Origin: Engraulis encrasicolus
Taxonomy: Eukaryota > Chordata > Actinopteri > Clupeiformes > Engraulidae
Direction of reading: 5' to 3'
Assembly (NCBI RefSeq): GCF_034702125.1
Contig: NC_085875.1
Location: 39,065,740-39,129,739, forward strand
Length of the DNA: 64,000 nucleotides
Positions 14,085 to 26,098 of the stretch are shown here, piece by piece (position 1 is the stretch's first letter; each line of letters starts with the position of its first letter). A program made the position numbers and the translations under genes. Below the pieces are notes generated by a model. The model was not told where the DNA came from and did no database searches. It was given only the letters and a program-made list of their open reading frames with translations.

Positions 14085-15019
14085 AATTACCCTGGATCAA
14101 ATCCGTTTTTCGATGGACTTTGACTTGACTTTGACTGGCCAGTAGTTGGACTCGGACTTGTCTTAGCCTGAATATCATCGACTTTAAAATCTCTCCGAGA
14201 CAAGATGATGTATTGGTTGGATGTGACCTTTTATGTACCTGCTTATGGTGTGTGTGTGTGTGTGTGTGTGTTGTTTTTTGTTTTTGTTTTGCTCTGTAGT
14301 TTTGTTTCCTTTATTATTGTTATTATTGTGTTTTTGTTGTTAGTTTGTGTGTTGTGACTGTCATTTTTCATATGGGAATTTCACAATGTGGGTATGTGGC
14401 AATTTTTGTATGTTTAAAGATCTACAGGAGCACTCTTGTGAATGATAAGACAATTCTTTCAATAAAAATTAAAGTAGCAAAAAAAAAATCTCTCCGAGAC
14501 TTGGTCTGACCTAGAGCATAACAATGAGCTTTTCCCAAACGGCATGGTTGTCCCACCTCCCTTGGTTTGCTCAAAGATTATTGGTTCCTGACAAAGTGGG
14601 TGGATTTCCCGTTTTTTACAGTGATCAGAAATGATATTTACATTGCTCTTGGCCTGACTAGAAGCAATGCCAAAGGTGTTGCGCGACTATAGGGTGTGGC
14701 CTGGCTAGACTTGTCTAGACTGGTCATACCAAATATTGTTTTTGGACTCGCCCGAGTCTGTCTTAATTTTATTTATGGCCATCATATATTAGTGGAGCTT
14801 TCATCCAATAACATAGCCTACTGGTTTGTCTTCGCATGCATGGCATTTAGTTTACCTTCAAACAGTCACATTATTTGTCATTCATCATGTTCATTGATTT
14901 GCACTGACCTACATGTGACTCAGACGTGGCATGGTCTCTCTCAAACTGCTTTGGACCCGGACTTCACTTGTCCTGGTCTTGGACTCTACAAAGGTGGACT
15001 TACTTACTACAGCCCTGAA
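14085..15019. repeat. Unclassified old repeat with GACTTG/GACTCG motifs, host of the 14202 insert
   Basis: TGGACTCGGACTTG-like words recur at both sides and the right edge is TTACTACAGCCCTG. A similar GGGCTGTAGTA occurs at 14064, but that may belong to a neighbouring repeat. A 120-codon open frame inside (14696-15058) has no recognisable domain. Confidence 0.4.
14202..14484 (+). mobile_element. Short retroposed insert with poly(A) and 16-bp TSD
   Basis: The insert ends in AATAAAAATTAAAGTAGC and an A-run. AAAATCTCTCCGAGAC is present at both 14186-14201 and 14485-14500. Long TSD plus A-tail indicates L1-type target-primed insertion. The body has a (TG)n and T-rich 3' UTR, and no coding region. 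Confidence 0.75.
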
Positions 15020-15860
15020 ATAAACCTTTGGCCATACCACACACTCTTCACACTCTGAGCCATGACAATAGAGAGAACATAATGCGGTTTGCATTTTCTC
15101 TCAGAACTCAGACAAGGTCAAATCCATGGTTGTAAAAGCTTGGCTAAAAGTCTGTGGGAAGGCATTATTAATTCATGGGTCTGGTTGCCAGAGGGGATGC
15201 GCCTGGTGCCATTTTAGCTCTTCAAACTGTATTGTACAAAGTGCTCTATAGGGCGCAACTTTGCTGTGTGTCCTCCTGGTACTCTGGCCGTGGCTACTTG
15301 TGAAATGTAAAATATTTCTTTTTTGAATTCACCAACAACAGTTTCATTCGTTCATTCATTCATAAAACATGGATGTTATTTTACAAGGTTGAGCTGTCAT
15401 TTAACAGACACTTTCAGCCATGACACAGGTCACAAAATGTCATACTTCAGTTTGACTCAAAGCTTGTTTCTAGGCTAGGCCATCTTTCTCTACTTTTCTA
15501 AAAAATTAGCAGTGGACTATACGCAACCAGGTGGCTGTATATTGTGATATGGTGTATGGGCCTAGTATACTTTCTTTTGACTCCAACAGGTATGTATTTC
15601 ACAGCTGTTCCACACACCTTGTCTAACACACGCAAGACATTTCATAAAGAAGATGCATATTTATATTCAGACACTCATTTAAGTGAAATCATTATCTGAA
15701 TGTATTGTGCATTGACTGATGAGTCATTTACCGTTTTAACAGCTGAGCACAAAAAAATCCCTCTGATAAAATCAGTGATGGATAATAACCCTTATGTCAG
15801 AAAGTCCTTGATCATTATCATTTTACCATAGATGATAAAATAATTTCGCAATTACATTTA

Positions 15861-16106
15861 TATATGAAGAGTTTAGATGCAAAGCCCCCTAACTCCATTT
15901 CTGAAGACCTGCACTTCTATATTTTTAGAGAACCCCGTTGTTGGTTTGGTTTACATTCATGTACTTGATAATACATATAAATAGTTAAATTACATAAATA
16001 AAATAAAAAAATGTGCAATTTTGATAGCTTTGTATTAAATGAAAATGAATTAAGATTATTTTCTGAAAAGGCACTTAGGGGGTTTTGCATCTGAACTCTT
16101 CACATA
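15861..16106. mobile_element. MITE with about 30-bp TIRs
   Basis: Left GAAGAGTTTAGATGCAAAG and right (complement) GAAGAGTTCAGATGCAAAA begin inverted repeats of about 27-31 bp ending in CCCCCTAA. The interior is AT-rich. No clear target duplication. Confidence 0.65.
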
Positions 16107-16227
16107 CAGTATATATAGTGGCTGACAAGATGTGCTTATTAGAATCTGCAGGCTTATAGTTAGAGGTCTTGACCAAGGATGTGTAAAATGGTTCATTTCA
16201 CACGACAGAAATCACATTACTCACCTC

Positions 16228-16645
16228 TTAAAGGGACAGTTTGGTCAATTTCAACATGCAGTTGTATTGCTCACGCTACCCTTGACTTGTCAGTACCTGG
16301 TGATGCCACATTTTTCGGCTCAGCCCTTTCCGAGATATGAGCAATTCTAATGGGGGCAGCGTTTGTTTACATATTTAAAAAATGAAACATAGGCCAACTC
16401 CAAATATTTTCCCAAAAGGTACTGCTGTTTGCTAGTTGTCTGCTGATGTTTTATAACCTTTTGGATGTTTTTGGGAATAAATAAAAATGTTTTTTTGAAA
16501 TGTAAACAAAGAGCTGCCCCCATTACAATGACCAGGATCTCGGAAACGGCTGAAGAAGAAGAAAAAACAATCTCAGGCACTGACAAGTCCAGGGTAGTGT
16601 GAGCATTACAACTGCATGTTGAAATTGACCAAACTGTCCCTTTAA
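16228..16645. mobile_element. TTAA-flanked MITE with about 145-bp inverted repeats
   Basis: Both ends start TTAAAGGGACAGTTTGG. The arms stay similar for about 145 bp, through AACATGCAGTTGTA and GGGGGCAG to TTTGTTTACAT. The first bases resemble family B but the interior is unrelated. Confidence 0.87.
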
Positions 16646-16784
16646 GAGAAAATAGATAATGGGTAGTGAAAAGACACACTATTTCCTGTAATGATGTCAA
16701 GGCTACCCAACACCTACAGTACAGCTCTTCCAGTATTTCCTGGAGGTGTCTGAGTGATGTGTGCTATTCTTAGCAGCCCAGGGG

Positions 16785-16902
16785 TGCATTTCTGGAAAGC
16801 GTAGTTGTTAGCAGTTAGCAACTTTGGTAGTTTGGTAGGGAAATTGCATTGTAACCAACCAAGTAGCTAACACAGTTAGCAACTACGCTTTCCAGAAATG
16901 CA
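16785..16902. mobile_element. Short foldback element, copy 1
   Basis: A 118-bp near-palindrome: TGCATTTCTGGAAAGCGTAG is inverted at the other end, with GTTAGC motifs inside. Related copy at 23438. Confidence 0.75.
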
Positions 16903-17118
16903 CTTCAGTGCATTTAGCCCCCAGCAGTTACAGCTATGGCCCTGTGCTGTCAGCGTTCTGGCCACTCTCCCCCCCAGTCCGCCCCCTCATATCCCCCTCT
17001 TCCACTGCCCCTCAGGACCAGTCTCTCAGCCATGACTCCTCCAAGCACGCAGGTTCAGGTTCAGGTTCAGGTTACTTTACTGGTGACCATACACACACGA
17101 TACAATGCACAATACATA

Positions 17119-17124
17119 ACACAC

Positions 17125-17201
<77 letters not shown>

Positions 17202-17206
17202 CATAT

Positions 17207-17278
<72 letters not shown>
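17119..17278 (+). repeat. (CA)n then (GA)n compound microsatellite
   Basis: CA at 17125-17200 and GA at 17215-17278. Confidence 0.95.
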
Positions 17279-17279
<1 letters not shown>

Positions 17280-17281
<2 letters not shown>

Positions 17282-18228
17282 CTCAACGTGCTGTACCTAT
17301 AGGTTAATTATTGATACAGGAAAAAAAATGCTTTCTTCAGACAGAGTTAGACATACAGGGGAAAAACATACAGAAATTGTGAGATATGTACTCTCCTGCC
17401 CAGCAGATTTGCATGGTATAGCCTACCGTTCTTAATGCTTTTTTGCACATTTTTGGCAAGAGATCAATGTTTAGAGTGAGAGTGACAGAGGAGGCTTATC
17501 GCTTCTGCCTTGACTGACCTGGGAGCTGATGCCCTCAATCTCCTCCAGCAGGAGAAAAAAAGAGGAAGAGTAACTTGATGAGGAAGAAAGATACCAACAA
17601 TAGAGAAGGGTAAGAGGAAGATGTAGAATGAGAAGATGAAGGACACTTACAGAATAGTTAAAAATCTGTAATAATTAGGCTAGATCATTGTTGATAAATT
17701 AAAAAAAAACAGATAACATGTTTTGGCCTTTGTGGACTAAGGGAAGGAGAGCAATAACCTCAATCATTTTGTTGAAAGTCTTATATGATGCACGATTGTG
17801 CAACCCATCCAATCCTTGTTGCTGCATATTAGTCAACATGTATATGTTTTTTCCGTGACTGCATGTTCAAAAATGTGTTTATGCAAGTCCTTGCTACACC
17901 TATACTGAAGACCAGGAGAAGACAGACAGGAACATGTGACAGAGGATTGCCAGACTAATTGTGCATTTGTCACACTTGGATGTCTTCTGAGCCACACGCG
18001 GTGAGATAACTCCTCCACCGCAACCCAAACAGAATACAACAACATCACTTCTGTCCTGCGAAGGGTTTCCAAGGTTCTTAAGGAATGCCGGCATCAACTG
18101 GCGTAAATGTCAAGTTTATTTCTAAAGTAAATCTCAAAAATCACAACAGCTAACCAATGACGTGTACAATCAAAAGGGCAAAATCAACCGCAAGGGGAGG
18201 CAATGAAGAAAAGAGAAAAGGACAGAGG
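17280..18228. other. No supported gene
   Basis: A minus-strand stretch at 17510-17560 encoding LLLEEIEGISSQ next to a GTCAGT donor looks exon-like but has no clear acceptor or homologue. Confidence 0.35.
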
Positions 18229-18392
18229 AGGCCCTGCTGTGGCCAACCGGTAGGGCACTCGCCTGCCATGTGGCTGACCTGGGTTCGATTCCCAGCCCAG
18301 GCCCTTTGCTGATCCCTCCCAGTCTCTCTCCCAGTTCGCTTCCTGTCCACCTCTCACAATGTCCTATCAAATAAAAAATCGAAAAAAAACAT
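18229..18392 (+). mobile_element. tRNA-derived SINE
   Basis: Head GGCCCTGCTGTGGCC, A-box-like region, single B box GGTTCGATTCC at 18282, CCTTTGCTGATCC body and AATAAAAAATCG A-rich tail. It is not a functional tRNA: the acceptor stem does not close. Confidence 0.78.
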
Positions 18393-19260
18393 TTTTTTTC
18401 TCTGCATGTTATTATTCACGTGCAAGCAACTCTTTATATTAAAAGACATATGGTTGGTCTGTCGGTGGGTAACTGTTTTGCTTTGGGGTGTATTGCGTGC
18501 AACGTAGGTCTGATAGCCCTGTCCAGAGAGCACAGAGGCCTTGGCTGGCATGCCTGGAATAGCTGGTTTGTCTTGGGAATTACAGCAGAAAGGCTACTCT
18601 GTGGTGAGTGTAGACATTCAGAGTGTTGAAATTCCTCTGGCAAGGTTTTTTAAGGAAATAGTTATGGAAGTGGCAGATTTAGACTTCATCCTTTATCCTT
18701 TTTAAATCATATAACTTGATGTCCAAAAAGAAATGCATGCCCTTCACCCTGGATAAACCACACATGGCTTCGACACAAATTAAACACAACATTATTTACT
18801 GTGCTAGCTTTAAGTCTGATTGGCCCCAGCACTGCTAAACCTACATGCAGATGCCACACAGAAATACTCAGGCATCATAAAGGTCAGTCACACACTTACT
18901 CAGTCTTGAGTGAACCAGGCAAACTCAAGTTTCAGGACTTTTCATTCACATTTTTCATCTCACCAAACTCCACTCCATGTCTAAGCTTTTGCAATTAGGC
19001 TGCCAATTCAATGTTTCTTACTATAACATTCTCTCTGGAAATCCATCTGTGCACCACTGATCCATCAGTGGACTGATGATGGTCTGACTGTGACCGAAAC
19101 ATCTGCACTGCACTTGGGTAGCACTATTTTTGATTTTCCATAATGCAATAAAAGTTCACTATTGCATTCGGCATTAAGGTGTGTGAGTTCCCCTTGCTTG
19201 CTTCCATCTCATTCACAACCTTCACCTTCACAAGCACTGTCTCACACAGGTACTGTACAG

Positions 19261-19592
19261 CAGTGGTTCTTAACCTGGGGTGCGGGCACCCCCTGGGGGT
19301 GTGCCAGAGATTTTAGGGGGTGCACGAAATTTTGTTTGTGTTGAGGTTGTGACCAAAATTCTGCTTCCAAACATTATAATTAGGCCAAATCAAGACCAAA
19401 TTAAAAAGTGTTTTGTTCCCCATATAAAGTCATTAAAGTATTGATTAATATCTAAAGCTAGAATTATTGTAATTAATCACTCAAATATTTTTTTAGCGGG
19501 TATACACGCGTATACGCTTAGGTTGGGGGTGCGCTGCTTGTCTTGGGCACAGGTTAGGGGGTGTTTCAAGAAAAAAAGGTTATGAACCACTG
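19261..19592. mobile_element. hAT-type MITE, 332 bp, with 8-bp TSD
   Basis: Ends are CAGTGGTTCTTAACCT and its complement with one mismatch. Flanked by CTGTACAG at 19253-19260 and 19593-19600. Same terminal motif as the element at 13274 but a different interior. Confidence 0.9.
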
Positions 19593-19730
19593 CTGTACAG
19601 TACACCTCCTCTCCCATCAGTGGTCAGTGCACGTGTAACAGATACTAGCAGAGTTCAGCAGAACATTAGTAAGCCTAATTTCCGAAGCCTCATACAGATG
19701 CAGTGCCGCTGATCTGTTGGCCTAGCCCTT

Positions 19731-19815
19731 TAGCTCAGTGGTTTTGCATCTTTATTCCCATGGCACAGGGTTGTTAGTAGGTCACAAGTTTGAGTCCTGG
19801 GTGGCAGACTGCAGA
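19731..19815 (+). repeat. tRNA-like sequence (SINE head or tRNA pseudogene)
   Basis: A box TTTAGCTCAGTGGTT and B box AAGTTTGAGTCC are about 50 bp apart. The spacing is a little long and stems pair poorly, so a functional tRNA is unlikely. Confidence 0.45.
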
Positions 19816-20513
19816 GGGAGGCCTTACACATGCACAAACTACAGTAACACCAAGCACTCTGAGACGACAGACATTGGGGAGTAATGTTAACGGAACTCCA
19901 CCACTAGGAGTTTAACTTTTCTCTTGCTCTTCCAGATCTTCCCTGTGATATTGTCTTAGCATGTATCATTGACCTGAATGGCACCACAAACGGAATGCTA
20001 CCAACTGGTCCCATTCGTTTCAATGACATATGCTAAGTAGAAAGCATCAAAAGGTTGGAAGAGCAGGGAAAAGGTAAAACTCAATTATTTAACTCAAGGG
20101 GAGGTGTGAAATGAGGACATTTTCAAAAATGGTGACTGCTGCTTTCATTCCCTGCCAGAAATGATCTTCAATAACACAGTCGAAATCCAACCAGCTGGAT
20201 GGCACCTTGCAAGCCTGTAGTTTGTGTCCGAACGGGTCAGTGCATCACACCACACTGTAAAGTGCTTTGAACAGTGCTTTGAACAGAAAAGTGCTACATG
20301 AATGCCCCATTCTTCTACCGTGAAATAAAGTTCTCTGGGGCATGTTTTTTCCCCCTTCAGTTCTTGGTAATTTGTGATCTGCAGTTTAAGATATTTTCTT
20401 TTTTTAAATTCTGTACACCAACATTGTGTTTTTAACCTAATTGCTTCTCATCTCTGAAAATATGAACATAAAAAACAGAGGCATTCACTTGGAATGTCAG
20501 TATTCAAGACCAA

Positions 20514-20543
20514 GAGACAGAGACAGACAGAGACAGAAAACAG

Positions 20544-20617
<74 letters not shown>

Positions 20618-20686
20618 AAGAGTTTGAAAACGCGATCAGGAATGTAAAAAAGAGATAGTGGAGAGACAGACAGAGACAGAAAACAG

Positions 20687-20760
<74 letters not shown>
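20514..20760 (+). repeat. Duplicated seed plus (GA)n
   Basis: The words GACAGACAGAGACAG, AAAACAGGGAAG and a long (GA)n appear twice, at about 20520-20616 and 20666-20760. Confidence 0.9.
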
Positions 20761-20763
<3 letters not shown>

Positions 20764-21325
20764 ATGCTATCCCGGGGGGGGGATCTACGTGAGAACAGTA
20801 CCGCGGGGGACCTAATCACTCATACTACGCTCTTGATTAGCCCTGTTCATAATTCATTTTGGGAGAAAATTGAATTGAAGTGAGCAGGGATAACCCCCTT
20901 TGGCCTGCAAAGATAGTGTGGCTCTTGTTTCAAAGCGCGGCTTCCATGGATCCTATCTAACGACACAGCAACCTGGGAGCTATACATTCAGGTATAGGCC
21001 ATACAGTCAGTATGTATTACAACAGAGTGGCCGTTTGACGGTTATACCTTTAAAGAGGGAAACGTCATAACGAAGATGCCTGTGCCGTTAGCTTGGAGCT
21101 GTGTTATTTGCACACGATAGATAGAACCACTGCCCCATGTCTGACTGATGTAATGGCAATAACATGCATCGGAAGCACACATGGTTGGCCCCACGTTAAT
21201 TTGCAGGAATGTCCATCTTTTTTTTCTTCTCCGTCGTCCTCTTAAGTACACAGATTAGTTGTTTACTTTCAAATATATCTGCCAAGACTGCGTATGAGGG
21301 GCAGGAAATGACCCAATAATGGTAG

Positions 21326-21470
21326 GGAAGCTGACAGGGGTTAGTTGACCCAGGCCCAGGGAGAAAGGGAGTCCAAAACTGGGTCTGCATTACGCAGTAT
21401 GTATTAGGCCTGGAGGCCTTTTAGATGACTTTGTCCCAGGCCCAGCCAAAGCTGTCATTGACACTGCTGG
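21326..21470 (+). repeat. Interspersed repeat family D (GCTGACAG...GGCCCAG)
   Basis: GAAGCTGACAGGGG, GACCCAGGCCCAGGG, GCATTACGCAGTATGTATTA and GATGACTTTGTCCCAG occur in order. Other members are at 13987, 46890, 49836 (split by a hAT) and 56553. Confidence 0.6.
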
Positions 21471-21779
21471 AGGCTAATATCGCTCAGCTGATTGGACGTC
21501 AAAAGGGACTTTTTTTGGCTTTGTTTGGAGGCCATATCCGCCTTTGCCCTTGAGATGCTCCGTGGTATGACTTTCTAACCCCTCTGGATTGAATATTATG
21601 TTGGAGAACAGTAGCTGGCATGACCGTCTCGTTCGTCTCCTCCAACTTCCAGTTAAGGGTTCACACAGACTGCTCAAAGGTTAAGACAGGCCAGTGGGCG
21701 CAGAAGACATAGGGCATATTCAAAAACATTGGGCAACTGTCCACACAAACAGGCGCACACTCATACACACTCATGCAGT

Positions 21780-21908
<129 letters not shown>

Positions 21909-22197
21909 CCAAATACTTGGTAAAACACAAAGCCAGAAGGGGGAGTTGTCCCAAATTAAATTTTCCATATTGAGACTGCTGAATTCTGTTATGCCAGCAT
22001 TACACATTACATTACACTAGCCCTTACACAGCACCACAAACAATGTCATGAATTCATAGATGTGGCAAATAGCAATGCTGGGCAGTCCTCTTAACTGTCA
22101 CAGTTTCAGTCTGTCACAGTGATGTGCATGTCTTCTCAATGATGTGAACATACAAGAGGCTAAATCCAACCCCATAACATGACATTACTACCTTCAC

Positions 22198-22502
22198 TTA
22201 ACCCATTGACGCCTAAGGCACCTGCGAGAAAGGGTGCTGAATGCCTGAGCCCATTTTAAGCAAAGCTGCCCTCAGCCTAGAAAACCCTAAATATCTTAGC
22301 CTCTGAAGCACATAAAAACATGCAATAAGTTGCATTTAAACGCCAAGACTCCCATCTGTCATTAGAATGTTCATTCATCTCAAACAAACAAATTTTTTTA
22401 ATAAAGTTGTCTCAAATCTCATGAGCCTGAATGTTGCATAATGCAGCTCCAGGGGACAGGGCCAATGTTGCGCCCATGCAACATCCAGCATCAATGGGTT
22501 AA
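22198..22502. mobile_element. TTAA-flanked MITE, family A copy 2
   Basis: Starts TTAACCCATTGACGC and ends GCATCAATGGGTTAA, a near-perfect inverted repeat. Collinear with 227-523 along its whole length. Confidence 0.85.
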
Positions 22503-23021
22503 ACTCCAAGTGTACAAAGTAAACGTAGGCCCCTATAAATAAATTCATGATGTATGTGCATATTACATAGTTTTTACACCAGTTACTCCTCTGTAAGTGT
22601 TGAGTACTTAATTTACTTAATACACATCTGACAATCTATTAATCTAATAAGCATGTGCTACTTATAAAAAAATGAAAGCATGAAGACATGAAAGAACTGT
22701 CTGATTCTAGGCCGAAATGATTTGAGAGTTCTCATTGCAGATGTGTTTGTATACACATTCACTTTTTGCCTTTTTGTCTGTAGTGCGGAGTAGTACTGAA
22801 GCCAAGCTTGTTTGTATGCCTTATGGTGGACATCATCTGAGCAAAACCCACACAGGGTCTAACACTGCTACTTACTGATGAACAATCAGTGAGAGCAAAA
22901 GTCCTCTGTAATATTTTCCCCAATCAATCTTCAGCGCTGTGCTCAGGGAAACAATGGAAGCAGGTGGTGAACGTTTCCCCTCGCACCGCCCAGGAAGTGT
23001 CCAGCGTCACCAAGGACTGGG

Positions 23022-23033
23022 ATGTGTCTGTGT

Positions 23034-23118
<85 letters not shown>

Positions 23119-23215
23119 TGTGTGTGTCTGTGTGTTTTCTCATTTGTGCATGTATGTGTGTGTGTGTGTGTCTATGCATGTGCCTGTTTTATGTGTGTGA
23201 ATGTGAATGTGTGTG
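23022..23215 (+). repeat. (GT)n microsatellite with imperfect flanks
   Basis: Pure GT at about 23038-23116, then TGTGTGTCTG-type variants. Confidence 0.95.
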
Positions 23216-23437
23216 TATGTGCGTACAGTGTGAATCGAGGGAGGGTACTTTCATGTGAATGTGTGAATTCTTACACGGTTACATCACTGAGTGAAGGCCC
23301 TGCTACAACAATAACCTGAGAAAAATGGTGCTTGTGGTGACTGATTCTCTCTCACAACAAGGATGTGGGTGCTACCAAGACAACTTGAAGGCCTGCTCGT
23401 GCTGCTCTGGCCCACCTGACCTTTATCAACTTTGGGG

Positions 23438-23557
23438 TGCATTTCTCGAAACCATAGTTGCTAACTATGTTAGCTACTTTATTTTTTGCCATGCAATTTC
23501 CCATTGGCAACTACCCAAGTTGCTAACCGGCTAGCAACTACAGTTTTGAGAAATGCA
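23438..23557. mobile_element. Short foldback element, copy 2
   Basis: A 120-bp palindrome with TGCATTTCTCGAAACCATAG at one end and a diverged complement at the other. Same plan as 16785-16902. Confidence 0.72.
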
Positions 23558-24147
23558 GCCCTTGTCAGTGAGTGGTGCAGCTCTGGTGGCAATGTAAACA
23601 AATAGAAAAACTTGTGCCCAAAATGGTCCAAACTTGGTCTGGGGACAAAGTGACAAATGGCCTCAATTTTGTCCTTCTGTATCCTAATCAAACCAATGAG
23701 GCCAAGGAAAGAGCTCCTCGTGTTCCATTCACAGGGGTGTGCGTGGATTTGTCCGAATTCATCAAGGTTCTGTCCCAGATAGTTAGCACATGAAAACACA
23801 TTGGGCGAATCCTTCCTTGCACACCAAGAGAGCAGAAGAACTCGAGTCTATTTTTCTATGTAGTGTCAGGTGGGTGCTATGTGACTTACCTTATGTGCAA
23901 AACCATGTGTGAACGAGTGCACATACTTGCCGAAGAACAATTGGAGCACTATGCACAATACTGGAGGTATAATCTAGGGGGCAGCTAGCCAACGAGGCTT
24001 TCATTAATATTTTCCTTCATTGTTTGACTCTTCCGTGACCTCATGGACTCAGAGGATTGCATCCACACATCTGGGTACCTTGTGTTCAGGAGTGCTACAG
24101 TGTGCAAAATTGACATAAAATACGCATCGAGACGCATTCCTATAGGA

Positions 24148-24474
24148 CAGGGATGTCAAACGCAGGCCCGGGGGCCAAAATCTGGCCTGCAAGATCATTT
24201 TATTTGGCGCCGTGAGATCATATCAAATGTGAATTACAGTTGGCCCACATACACCCTTAATATATAGAAATATGACTTGAAGATGAAATTTGGTGTCATA
24301 GGAATATGAGGAGTATGGGCCCTGGTCCATGATGTGAATGTGTTTGTGAAATTTAAATATCAGTATTATGTGTGTGTTTGCACAATTTTGTCCATTTTTT
24401 TACATAAATATTGAGTTTGGCCCACAGCTTCATTCCAGATTTTTGTTTTGGCCCTAGGTCTATTTGAGTTTGAC
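24148..24474. mobile_element. hAT-type MITE with eroded right end
   Basis: The left end is CAGGGATGTCAAAC followed by GGCCCGGGGGCC. The right end reads GAGTTTGAC and then ATAGGA, which also flanks the left side (CTATAGGA). The right terminus seems to have lost a few bases while part of the target duplication remains. Confidence 0.7.
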
Positions 24475-24479
24475 ATAGG

Positions 24480-26098
24480 AGATGGGCACCTACACCCTTA
24501 TCCTGCAGCAAGCATGTCCCAGGCCTTAACTATATCTTCAGGTTATAGGTCATCCACATGCTCATGCTTGTCCCCGTTAACACAGACTATAATTGGATGT
24601 CTACTGTACCATTGTCAATGTGTCTCTCTGATCTATAAGGTGGGACGTACAAGAGCCTGGGTGCCGTCAGTGTCTAGAAGAGCCCTTGCTGGCTTTTCAT
24701 TAAACGTCACATCAACAGCGATGGGCAACCTGGATTCATAAGTTACAATCCAGTATATTCCGAATGACCTGGTTTTACCTGTGCAGTTCAACCAGCCGAT
24801 CATTCAATCAGGCAATCACCTGGTTGCCCATCACTGCACGTCAATAATCTGCAAACCTGGGAGCACATTGCATGTAGTAGCCTACTTAGATGTCACTACA
24901 TGCAAGGGACCAGAGGAGAGCAGTTATTAGTATGGTTAAATTTAATAAACAAAAACGTTAGTATGGTTAAATAAATAAAAACAAACACCACAGACAATGT
25001 TTGTGCTTGAATGCCAGCTTTTATATAGAAACCACAAAGAACAGTTAGAAGTAATTAGACTTTTATTAGATTTCATTAGATTTGACAATCAAAAGATATT
25101 TTAACATTTCATTGACATGACACACACATAACCTTTGGATGCAGTACATGAGCATAATGTTCATAATATTCTTGTAGAACAAAAAAAGAAAAAAGAAACG
25201 TAACTCTTGGGCTCAGTGAACTCCGTATAGCCTATTTAACAGTCATCTGTTGATTTTTTATTCAATTCCTTAGGCCTATAGCCTAAATGTAATTCTTCTA
25301 AATCTAGTCAAATTCTTGCTTCACCTGATTCGTATTATTTATATCATTTAGTCCATTAAAAGACTAGTCAAAATTTTGCACTTGTATCCAAACCTTAGAC
25401 TAAAGGATCCTCTTCATGCCAACAAAGTCAAAGTCTCTCAACAGTCAAGGTCGATATCATGGCTAGCTCTCTATCCATAGCCGTATCCTTAGTCCCGATA
25501 GTTTAGTGAACCATCATTAAAGTCAAATAAAGCATGCTGCCACAAAAGCCAAAGATTAGGCCAAACTAAAATGTTAACTTTTTTAAATCACTGTAGCTGA
25601 CAACTTTATCCAAAGTGACTTACAGTTACATATTCACAGGGTATTGGTTACCGTCCCAAGAGCATTGTGGGGTTAGGTGCCTTGTCCAAGTGCACTTCAG
25701 CCATGGATTTAGATGTGGGGAGAGGTAAGGGTGGAATTCGAACCTGCAACCCTCTGATCTAAAGACCACTTCCCTTACCGTTAGGCCACAGCTAACAAAC
25801 TAACAAACTAACTTAACAGTGCACTTAACTTAACAAACTAAGTTGGACAAAATGCAATGCATGAACATTTAAATCTATTACCAATACTGTATATAGTATA
25901 TGTCCTATTTGCTATTGTATCAGCTTGCTATCGTATCGTATCACTTTCATCGTCCCTCTAACTCTTTGCTATTTTGCCTCTGTTCAAGTAAAAGATAGCC
26001 ATACTGTAGCTATTCCAATTGAGTAATGCAACCAGCTTTAAATCATATTCAACACTGCTTTATGACTAATGTTTGAATGGGATTGATTCAGTTTTGGC
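24480..26098. other. Intergenic, SINE only
   Basis: AT-rich sequence downstream of the SCAN/capsid gene. Apart from the SINE at 25584 nothing is recognised. Several TTTATT motifs could be its polyadenylation signals. Confidence 0.5.
25584..25799 (-). mobile_element. tRNA-derived SINE with L2-like tail
   Basis: On the minus strand: tRNA-like AGCTGTGGCCTAACGG, B box GGTTCGAATTCC, then body to GTCACTTTGGATAAAG. That tail is the standard 3' end of abundant fish SINEs mobilised by L2-type LINEs. A diverged copy is at 63301. Confidence 0.75.

Noticed and set aside
14064..15019. hAT element bounded by GGGCTGTAGTA ends
   Set aside because: The left copy falls inside a family D repeat and no 8-bp duplication matches, so the ends may be coincidental.
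14696..15058. 120-codon frame as a gene
   Set aside because: It lies within an old repeat with GACTTG motifs and shows no domain.
17510..17560. Small minus-strand exon encoding LLLEEIEGISSQ before a GTCAGT donor
   Set aside because: No convincing acceptor, no partner exons and no recognised protein.
18229..18320. tRNA gene
   Set aside because: A and B boxes are present but the cloverleaf does not close and the sequence continues into a SINE body.
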